Assembly (NCBI GenBank): GCA_003140215.1
Contig: PLJL01000007.1
Span: 23,980 to 87,979 of the forward strand
From: Vulcanimicrobiota bacterium
Lineage (GTDB): Bacteria; Vulcanimicrobiota; Vulcanimicrobiia; Vulcanimicrobiales; Vulcanimicrobiaceae
Direction: 5' to 3'
Length of the DNA stretch: 64,000 nucleotides
Within the stretch, counting starts at the first letter, position 1. Every line of letters starts with the position of its first letter. This document shows, in pieces, positions 26,346 through 32,622 of this stretch. Made by a program: the position numbers and the translations under genes. The notes under the pieces were generated by a model that was given only the letters and a program-made list of their open reading frames with translations, did not search any database and was not told the DNA's origin.

Positions 26346-26665
26346 CAGGCCAAGCCGTCATCCTCCTCGGTGCACTCGAACATCTCGGGCTCATCGAGAC
26401 CGAACAAGAGGCTGGCGCTCCCGTGGCTGTGCTCGAGCCGCACGTGTCCGATCTCGTGTGCGATCGTGAAGCGTTGCCGTACCGGGATGCTGTCGCTATT
26501 CACCATGATGGCGTTGGGTGCCGACGTAAACAGATCCAAGAGCGGCTTCCCCGACGGACTCAGATCGGGGATGAACATGAGTTCGAGTTTGCAGTATTTC
26601 TGGGCGATATGCTCGACATCAATCGCTCGACCGTTGGGTAGGCGCGGCTGGCCGCAGCGGGTCAA
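26345..26665 (-). CDS. ImmA/IrrE peptidase, N-terminal half with HEIGH
   Basis: 106 residues from a TTG start. The motif RQRFTIAHEIGHVRLEH gives H70, E71 and H74, two of the three zinc ligands of the ImmA/IrrE (M78-like) metallopeptidases, which cleave repressors of mobile elements and TA modules. The upstream part (IDVEHIAQKYCKLEL...SGKPLLDLF) is the usual N-terminal domain. The frame stops at EEDDGLA before the third ligand, which lies in the next frame (26148-26345). No Xre partner is next to it; the nearest Xre gene is 6.5 kb away. Confidence 0.7.
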   Translation of the reverse strand: MTRCGQPRLPNGRAIDVEHIAQKYCKLELMFIPDLSPSGKPLLDLFTSAPNAIMVNSDSIPVRQRFTIAHEIGHVRLEHSHGSASLLFGLDEPEMFECTEEDDGLA

Positions 26666-26721
26666 AGTCTCGTGCGCTACCGATGACGGGATCGATTAAG
26701 GCTTCTGGACCATGAAGCGGC

Positions 26722-26898
26722 TCATCGAATCCGCTCTCCTCTTTGTTTGAGGAGATTCGCGCAGCGAAGATTTGCACCGTCGAGGAAGGCGACTCTGGCG
26801 TTGGCTTCACGGAGGTTCGAGCGGATCAGCGTTGCGCGCGTGAGGTTTGCGCCTCTGGCGTAGACGCCGGACGGGTCCAACCCGACAGGTCGTCGCAC
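26722..26898 (-). CDS. Pentapeptide-repeat fragment
   Basis: 58 residues from a GTG. Repeats of the A(N/D)LxX type are visible: ARGANLTRATLIRSNLREAN, then DGANLRCANLLKQ. Pentapeptide proteins form a right-handed quadrilateral beta-helix. With only about six coils this is much shorter than functional members, so it is probably the 3' remnant of a longer gene. It lies just upstream of the ImmA/IrrE pair on the same strand. Confidence 0.55.
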   Translation of the reverse strand: MRRPVGLDPSGVYARGANLTRATLIRSNLREANARVAFLDGANLRCANLLKQRGERIR

Positions 26899-27007
26899 TT
26901 AGCATGATCGCTCGGCGTCGTGGTCGGTCCCGACGCTCCTCGGCCAGGGAAATCGGCACCGACCTCTGCGGAGGTGAAATCACCTGCTGCTACGGACCTT
27001 TCGCCGT

Positions 27008-27211
27008 ATGTGGAAAGCTAAGATGACGGACGGTTCGACCTACGAACTCAGGGACGCCGAGGCCGCCGAGATCATGAATAAGATCGCGTTTGGTCAGGGA
27101 TCAGCCCCGCATCCCGTTGCCACGGATCAGAACGGCAGCACCCATCGTGGGGAGACCTTTAACATAAGACCCACGGAGATAGAATCTTTCGCTCGAATGC
27201 CGCTGAAGTAA
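27008..27211 (+). CDS. Small acidic hypothetical protein
   Basis: 67 residues from ATG 27008; ATG 27023 is also possible. The sequence (KMTDGSTYELRDAEAAEIMNKIAFG... and ...TFNIRPTEIESFARM) looks like a compact single-domain protein, with a C-terminal I.P.EI.S motif. No family assigned. A 13-bp hairpin follows 8 bases after the stop. It sits alone on the plus strand. Confidence 0.5.
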   Translation: MWKAKMTDGSTYELRDAEAAEIMNKIAFGQGSAPHPVATDQNGSTHRGETFNIRPTEIESFARMPLK

Positions 27212-27219
27212 ACACGGCT

Positions 27220-27257
27220 CGGCGCCGTGCGCGCACTACCAGAGGCGCACGGCGCCG
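27220..27257 (+). terminator. GC-rich hairpin after the small protein gene
   Basis: A perfect 13-bp stem (27220-27232 with 27245-27257) around a 12-base loop directly after the stop at 27211. There is no T-run, so it may act as a 3'-end stabiliser or a bidirectional terminator. The next 289 bases (27258-27546) contain no gene that I can support. Confidence 0.45.
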
Positions 27258-27546
27258 CGTTCGTGCCCCAGCCCTCGGCGTCGGGGAGGCCAACTTCTGT
27301 GCCAAATCGGCGCGTGTGATGCAGCCACCCGACGAAATCACGTCTGGATGCGTGCATTTCGACCGATGAAGCAGCGGTTCGGAAAACCGCGTCATGGCAA
27401 CCTTTGTGCCCGTGCGCTGTTGCGATCGCGGCTGCTGACATACTCGAAAGGAGGGCGATTTCCAGATGAATATTTTGTCGGCTATGCCCGCCGCCAAGAA
27501 GGGCCATAGCAGCGGCGTGACGGCGCCACCCGGCCGCGAAATGACG

Positions 27547-28527
27547 TCAATCTTCCAGGACGCCGACCAAGCGCCAAGCGCGCGTCAGCGCTTCAACCGT
27601 CGTCGTACCGTATTTTTCGGCAGCGAACAGCGTCTGTAGTGCGAACGTCGCGAAGCCGCAGTTCTCGCGAAGGCCGGTGCACATCGTGTCGTACCAAATT
27701 CGGCCTGGCGTTTCCCAAGCGTGGCCGCCGAGCGCTTTCGCGAAGAGATAGAACGCGTGATTGGGGATGCCGCTGTTCGTGTGGACCGGATCGCGGATCT
27801 CGTCCGTGACCAGGTCTCGCATGTGCGCCGGCTGGGTGTCGTGCAGGCCGAGTCGCTTGTCGTTGTATGCCGAGCCGGGCGCGGCTAGCGACCGTAGCGC
27901 TTTGGCCTGGATCGGCGGCCGGAAAATGCCCTTTGCCATGAGCCAATCCGCTTGGGCGGCGGTCTGGCGATGCGCCCACTGCTTTACGAGGCTGCCGAAG
28001 ACGTCGGCCAGCGACTCGTTCAGGGCGCCGGCCTGGCCTTCGTAGCCGAGCCGGGTCTCGTTGTAGATGACGCCGTGGGTCAGCTCGTGCGCGATGACGT
28101 CGAGGAAGCGGGTGAACGACTTGAATACGACACCGTCGCCGTCGCCGTACAACATCTGCGCGCCGTCCCAGCGCGCGTTGTCGAACTGCACGCCGTAGTG
28201 CACCGATGAGATCACATGCCTTCCGTGACCGTCCAGAGAGTTGCGGCCGAAGACCGTTCGGTAGAACTCGTGCGTGGTTCCGGCACCGTCGTAGGCGCGG
28301 TTGACGTCGGCGTCGTCGCAGGGCGGCTGCGCTTCTCGTCGCCGGAGGGTTCCGGGCAGGCGCGTCTGATGTTCGCAGTCGTAGACGAGGCGGTGCTGGT
28401 GCGACCCGGGTGTATCGGTCCGCGCCGCCGGGTGGTACTCCAGGCGGCGCATCTCGTCGAGGGTGCGACCGATAGGTCCGCGGACGCGGCCGCTTTCGTG
28501 CGCTTGGAGCGACTCCAGTACCGACAT
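27547..28527 (-). CDS. M4 family metallopeptidase (protealysin-like, no signal peptide)
   Basis: 326 residues from ATG 28527. Zinc site H147-E148-xx-H151 in VIAHELTHGVIY, third ligand E171 in LNESLADVFG, and catalytic His249 in VHTNSGIPNHAFY. The N-terminal Arg/His-rich part is short. Reading on upstream gives TTTPACFIVP, the beginning expected of protealysin-like proteins; this would need a CTG start at 28560 that overlaps the stop of the preceding gene. No signal peptide, so action in the cytoplasm or export by another route is implied. Third gene of a coupled unit; a broken paralogue lies at 19807-20045. Confidence 0.9.
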   Translation of the reverse strand: MSVLESLQAHESGRVRGPIGRTLDEMRRLEYHPAARTDTPGSHQHRLVYDCEHQTRLPGTLRRREAQPPCDDADVNRAYDGAGTTHEFYRTVFGRNSLDGHGRHVISSVHYGVQFDNARWDGAQMLYGDGDGVVFKSFTRFLDVIAHELTHGVIYNETRLGYEGQAGALNESLADVFGSLVKQWAHRQTAAQADWLMAKGIFRPPIQAKALRSLAAPGSAYNDKRLGLHDTQPAHMRDLVTDEIRDPVHTNSGIPNHAFYLFAKALGGHAWETPGRIWYDTMCTGLRENCGFATFALQTLFAAEKYGTTTVEALTRAWRLVGVLED

Positions 28528-28556
28528 CGGTACGATGAAGCACGCCGGAGTCGTCG

Positions 28557-29402
28557 TCAGCGGCGGGTCTCCGCGAACGGCTGTCCGGCGAGCTCGTTCG
28601 CGAGACGTCCGAAGATGTCGCCCATCGCTAGGCGGTCGGCGCTGTTGCGCGCGGTCACGGCACCGTTCCGAACTTTGCCGAGCTCCGCCCACTCGATCGG
28701 CGTGACCATCTCCAGCGCCGTGTTTCCGGCAAGGGTGTACGGGAGCGCGCTGATTCGGCCGACGGCGTTCGTCGCGACGCAGATGTGAACCAGGCGCCGC
28801 TCCGGCGGGTCCATCTCGGTGGTGAACAGGTCCGGCCGGCGCGCGGCGGCCGCATCGGCAACCTCGTGAAGCCACGTCCGAACGGCTTCGTAGGTCGGCG
28901 TGTCGCCGAATGGAATGAACAGCGCCGCGGTGATGTCGCCGCCGAGGACGGGGATGCACTCGACGTGGCGCTCGCGCAGAACGCTCTGAACGCCGAGCAT
29001 GGCGGATTCCAGATCGTCCGTCGTCGCTCCGTATTTCGCCGAGATGATCACGCGCCCGAATCCGACGCTCTCGGGGTCGCGGGGGCTCGGGGTCCACGAG
29101 GCAAATCCGATGGCGTTCCGGTGCACGAGCCACAGGAGCGAGTTCGGGGCGATCGCGATGTAGCGTTTCGTGTGGCCGAACTCGCCGATCTCGACGGTCG
29201 GAATCGTGTCCGGGACAGGGTGATGCAACGACGCCGTGAACTCGGGTCGCCCGCCGGGGCCGGGATAGTACTCGATGGCTTCGACCGGCGCGAGAGCGAA
29301 GTTCGCGGCGATGAAGTCGACGGCGCGCTCGTAGTGCGCGAGCACTGCCGCGCGAACCTCCGGCGTGTACAGGGTATGCGGCTGCGACGGCTTGCGTTTC
29401 AC
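28557..29402 (-). CDS. LigD polymerase-domain homologue lacking catalytic residues
   Basis: 281 residues from a GTG that overlaps the upstream gene by 4 bases. The whole length follows the primase-polymerase domain of LigD: TLYTPEVRAAVLAHYERAV, then NSLLWLVHRNAIGF, then RRPDLFTTE, then a C-terminal ALPYTLAGNTALEMVTPIEW. All three active-site motifs have gone. The DLDP position reads IISAKY (119-124), the K-GLH position reads GGDITAALF (154-162), and the Asp of the third motif is replaced in HICVATN (206-212). It should bind rather than synthesise nucleic acid, if it acts at all. Known LigD genes sit with ligase and Ku, and neither is here. Confidence 0.72.
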   Translation of the reverse strand: MKRKPSQPHTLYTPEVRAAVLAHYERAVDFIAANFALAPVEAIEYYPGPGGRPEFTASLHHPVPDTIPTVEIGEFGHTKRYIAIAPNSLLWLVHRNAIGFASWTPSPRDPESVGFGRVIISAKYGATTDDLESAMLGVQSVLRERHVECIPVLGGDITAALFIPFGDTPTYEAVRTWLHEVADAAAARRPDLFTTEMDPPERRLVHICVATNAVGRISALPYTLAGNTALEMVTPIEWAELGKVRNGAVTARNSADRLAMGDIFGRLANELAGQPFAETRR

Positions 29403-30475
29403 GGATGAATCACCACGATCGCGCCGCCGGGCTCGTCGAGCCAGCGCGCGGCGCGCACCAGCGGCGACGTGAGGTGTGCGAACGCCGCGCGGACCTCCTC
29501 GCGCGCGCACACGGCTTTGGAGCCGCGCATCTCGAGCGCTTCGTCGACTAAAGCCATCGCGACGTCCTCGGAGATCGCCGGCGCCTCCTCGCGGTTACCG
29601 AGCAGCGAGACTTGGCGGCGCCAGACGAGCTCGCGGATCAACTGGGCCGTGACGGCCACCCGCTTGGCGCGCCCGTGCGTGCGCTCCCAAACCAGCGCGG
29701 GCAGATGGTCTTCGGCGTAGCCCGGCGCGAACACGGCGCGTAGTTCGTCGGGATCTGCGCCGATGCGCAAGGCGGCGACCAGATCGTCGACCGACCACGC
29801 GCTCACGTGATGTAGAGCGAGCTCGCTCGTGAGCTCACTGTCCGCTTCGCTAAAGCTCGGCCCGATGATCATCGAGTAGTCGCCGGCGTACGACTCGCGC
29901 CATTTGGCCGCCTCGGCGACGTCGGGGTGGGGAACCGCTGCTCCCGACGAGGTCTTGCACTCAAGCATCACGCGATACGCGAGCCGGCCGAGCGGCGCTT
30001 CCAGCACACCGTCGGGGGCGCCCTGGCCGCCGATGTGGCGCGAAACGAAACCGAGCGCGTCGAACGCTTCGCAGACGGCGCGCTCGAATGCCTCGGGGTC
30101 TTCGCCGTGAGCGAGCCGGTGTAGGCGGTTTTCGTAGGCGTCGACGTCGTGAACCGCGCTGCGCGTCGGGAGCGGCTCGTCGGGTTCCGGCCAGTCGTCG
30201 ATCGGGTGATTCGCCCGGAAACGGCGGTCGGGGTCTTGCACGATGAGCAGCGCGCGGCCCGATTCGTTGACGCGCGCCAAGTATTGCGTCAGCGAGACAT
30301 ACAGGACTTGCGCGCTTGCGCCGTGCGGAAGAAGGCGCTGCGCGACGCCGGCCTCGACGATCTCTTTGGCAGTGCGTGGCCTACCGTCCGCGAGAACGGC
30401 AAGCGCGGCCCGAAGATTCACGCCCCGCTGGCCGGCTTTTGCTAGCGGCTCCGGTAGAACCATCCATTGTTCCAC
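29399..30475 (-). CDS. Restriction-endonuclease-like protein (PD-(D/E)XK)
   Basis: 358 residues. An N-terminal winged-helix region of HARE-HTH type (residues ~20-90: LRAALAVLADGRPRTAKEIVEAG...) is followed by an Mrr-like nuclease: FERAVCEAFDALGF at ~130, D155 in GAPDGVLE, and E172-x-K174 in RVMLECKTS. Its last 4 bases (GTGA) overlap the start of the LigD-like gene, so the two are translationally coupled. The C-terminal 150 residues are helical and unassigned. It lies 97 bases from a tRNA-Asn 3' fragment, at the edge of the islets. No methylase is present, so it may be a modification-dependent or partner-dependent nuclease. Confidence 0.8.
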   Translation of the reverse strand: MEQWMVLPEPLAKAGQRGVNLRAALAVLADGRPRTAKEIVEAGVAQRLLPHGASAQVLYVSLTQYLARVNESGRALLIVQDPDRRFRANHPIDDWPEPDEPLPTRSAVHDVDAYENRLHRLAHGEDPEAFERAVCEAFDALGFVSRHIGGQGAPDGVLEAPLGRLAYRVMLECKTSSGAAVPHPDVAEAAKWRESYAGDYSMIIGPSFSEADSELTSELALHHVSAWSVDDLVAALRIGADPDELRAVFAPGYAEDHLPALVWERTHGRAKRVAVTAQLIRELVWRRQVSLLGNREEAPAISEDVAMALVDEALEMRGSKAVCAREEVRAAFAHLTSPLVRAARWLDEPGGAIVVIHP

Positions 30476-30571
30476 AGCAAGTTCTTACTACGCCCGGGCG
30501 CCGTATGCCTCTGAAAACCGTCGCGCCGCTTTCGGCCGTAGGGCCAGGTCGACGGGCGGACGACGCGCTGA

Positions 30572-30614
30572 CTGTTAATCAGCGGGTCGTTGGTTCGAGT
30601 CCAACTCCGGGAGC
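30572..30614 (+). repeat. tRNA-Asn(GUU) 3' portion, copy 1 (attachment-site-like)
   Basis: The segment begins at the anticodon loop CTGTTAA (anticodon GTT) and runs through TCAGC, the variable loop and the T arm (GTTGG-TTCGAGT-CCAAC) to the acceptor strand TCCGGGA and discriminator G. In this copy the 5' anticodon stem GCTGA (30567-30571) is also present and pairs. The upstream bases do not give a D arm or an acceptor strand complementary to TCCGGGA, and CCA is not encoded. A perfect hairpin follows at 30621-30654. Best read as a degenerate tRNA or att site. Confidence 0.7.
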
Positions 30615-30620
30615 GTGAAC

Positions 30621-30654
30621 AAAGCCCGTCGGATCGGTGATTCCGACGGGCTTT
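30621..30654 (+). terminator. Hairpin after tRNA-Asn copy 1
   Basis: A perfect 13-bp stem, AAAGCCCGTCGGA (30621-30633) with its complement at 30642-30654, around an 8-base loop and followed by CGATTT. It is placed exactly where a tRNA transcript would end, which suggests that copy 1 descends from a transcribed tRNA gene. Confidence 0.7.
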
Positions 30655-30807
30655 CGATTTCACTGCGCGCGGGTTGATGCACGTACGCCTTACGGCGGGC
30701 TCAGGAGCGCCGGCGGCTGATCGCCGTTAGGGCGTAACCTTGGCGCAGGTTCGGCGACTGATCCAAGGAACGTCGCTGAACCCCCTGGGTTTGCGAGGTG
30801 GTTCTGT

Positions 30808-31983
30808 ATGAGCACTTTCGGTGCTTCGGCACACGCCGCTCGCCGGATCGGACCGGTGGCAGCCTTCGCGCTGCTCGCGGTCGCAAGTGCATTCCTGCCG
30901 CGCGCCGCCGACGCTCGTGACCGGCCGGGAACCCCCAGCCAAGAGCAGCTTACGGTCTGCGGTACCCCCGCACCGTCCTATCGACCGCTGTTGTGCGGAC
31001 GTTTCGACAACACCGCGAGCGAAAAGGTTCGCGTCGAAATTCAAATGACGAGAAATGGGGCCTCGTTCCCATTGGACACCTCGTCGATCACCTGTTCGAA
31101 CATGCCGACATCGAGAAGCCCGAACGGCACGTACACTCCTTCGGGAGAAGAAGGCTGTTATACCCCGGCCCAGATATTGGAACGAAAAGACTATTATTAT
31201 GTGTTCCGGACCGGCGCGGTCAACTTTAGCACGCAATACTGTGTCCGCTTTCGAGCACGCCGGACCTCGGACGACGTCGTGTCGGAAAACTGGTCGAATT
31301 ACGCATGCGCGCAAACCCCGGCGCCGCCACCGAAGCCCGGGAAGCCCGATTTCGGCGTGACGTTCTACGGCACGCAGACGTCGGTGGCTCCAGGCACGTC
31401 CGGCCAGAAGACGGCGACGATTCCCGAGCGCTTGGACGTCGTCGTCAACCTGCCTTCCGCCGGAGCGGTTAACCAAGACGTACGCATTTTCGCGCTGGGA
31501 AACACGACCCCGCTTTCCAGCGCAACGAAATACCCGTTCCAATTCGCGCTCGCTCCAAACCTGACCGCGGTCAGCGTTCAGGTGTGCGGGTACAATTTCT
31601 CCGGTCAGACCTGCACGATCAAGCCATACACGCTCACGAGCTCAAGTCAGATTACTCTTCCGAACGCGCGGGCGCCGGTGTCGATCGCCACGGCGGCGCC
31701 GAAGCCGATCAAGATCACCGGCCGGCCGCGAGTCGCGGACCAAGCGATGATGGTCGGTGTCGACATGCCTGGCAATGACTACCACAATCAGCCGATCAAC
31801 GGAACCGCCGTCGATTGCCAGACTCTGTGCGCGCGCGATGGGAATTGCCTGTCTTGGACGTGGGTCAAGCCGGGCGTGCAGGGCGCGCAAGCGATGTGCT
31901 GGCTCAAGAACGCCGTGCCGCCGTCACGGCCGAACCCCAACACGACTTCCGGCATCAAGGCCGGCAGCACCGCGGTCCACTGA
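30808..31983 (+). CDS. Secreted protein with C-terminal PAN/Apple domain
   Basis: 391 residues from an ATG preceded by GAGGTGG. The N-terminal signal is RRIGPVAAFALLAVASAFLP...ADA. The middle holds two beta-sandwich-like segments (CGRFDNTASEKVRVEIQMTRNG... and GVTFYGTQTSVAPGTSGQK...). The last ~75 residues form a PAN_4/Apple-type domain: GVDMPGNDYHN..., CQTLCARDGNCLSWTWV, CWLKNAVP. PAN domains bind protein or carbohydrate through a disulfide-pinned fold. First gene of islet A after tRNA-Asn copy 1. Confidence 0.75.
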   Translation: MSTFGASAHAARRIGPVAAFALLAVASAFLPRAADARDRPGTPSQEQLTVCGTPAPSYRPLLCGRFDNTASEKVRVEIQMTRNGASFPLDTSSITCSNMPTSRSPNGTYTPSGEEGCYTPAQILERKDYYYVFRTGAVNFSTQYCVRFRARRTSDDVVSENWSNYACAQTPAPPPKPGKPDFGVTFYGTQTSVAPGTSGQKTATIPERLDVVVNLPSAGAVNQDVRIFALGNTTPLSSATKYPFQFALAPNLTAVSVQVCGYNFSGQTCTIKPYTLTSSSQITLPNARAPVSIATAAPKPIKITGRPRVADQAMMVGVDMPGNDYHNQPINGTAVDCQTLCARDGNCLSWTWVKPGVQGAQAMCWLKNAVPPSRPNPNTTSGIKAGSTAVH

Positions 31984-32080
31984 ACTTGCACCCGCCTTCG
32001 CGGGCACTTCTCGGCAAGCTCGAGGGCACGCTGAACGACGCCGGCGAGATCCTCGGGGCGATGCTCCTTCCTCACCTATC

Positions 32081-32622
32081 TTAGGGAGACGGTCTCTCCA
32101 AGACGGCGCGAGTCATTTTGGACGCGCGAGTTGACGCGAAGCTTCCCGAATATCGATCGAACATGCGTGCCGATGGTGTTGGGTGAAAGCACGAGCTCAG
32201 CGGCGACACCCGATTGGTGTACCCGTCCGCTATCAGACGTGCGACGCGCTTTTCGATTTCCGTGAGGGCCTCCCAGCCTTCGCTCGGGCGCTTTCCTGAG
32301 GTGCTGAAAGCGCGCCGCCGGATGCCGAAAGACCGAAGGAGACGGTCCACCCGTTGCGTCTCTCCGATCGCGCCGACGCTGTGATGAGGTTCCGTGCGTT
32401 GTCTAGCGCGGCGATGCCTGGACCTTGCGCCGACTCAGCCAGCAGCAAGGCGCCATAGCCGGCCTCGACGTCGGCGCGAACGAGGACTCGAGGACTCTTG
32501 CGTGCGATCTCGAGCGCGGCCTTCATGTGCACGGCATCGCCCGCCAAGAGCCCTTGCGCGTGCAGAGCTGCCGCGACGCTCGTCCGAATCGAGTCGCGCC
32601 CCGTGTCCGTCAGCCGCCGCAT
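32081..32622 (-). pseudogene. Decayed LuxR-family regulator, copy 1
   Basis: Two frame changes break the gene. The first piece (about 32340-32622) has TPR-like helices (LHAQGLLAGDAVHMKAALEIA..., ALLLAESAQGPGIAALDNA). The second gives the start of a LuxR C-terminal HTH, LTEIEKRVARLIADGYTNR. A single-base slip then moves the rest (VAAELVLSPNTIGTHVRSIF, GKLRVNSRVQ) into another frame. The same architecture is found at 35841-36500, on the other side of the large membrane protein gene. Confidence 0.8.

Noticed and set aside
19354..26665. Xre at 19.4 kb as direct partner of ImmA/IrrE at 26.3 kb
   Set aside because: They are 6.5 kb apart with many genes between them; such pairs are normally adjacent.
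28557..29402. Bacterial NHEJ locus (LigD/Ku)
   Set aside because: No ligase domain, no Ku gene, and the polymerase motifs are missing.
30541..30614. Complete functional tRNA-Asn
   Set aside because: The 5' bases give no acceptor strand pairing with TCCGGGA and no convincing D arm, so only the 3' portion is supported.
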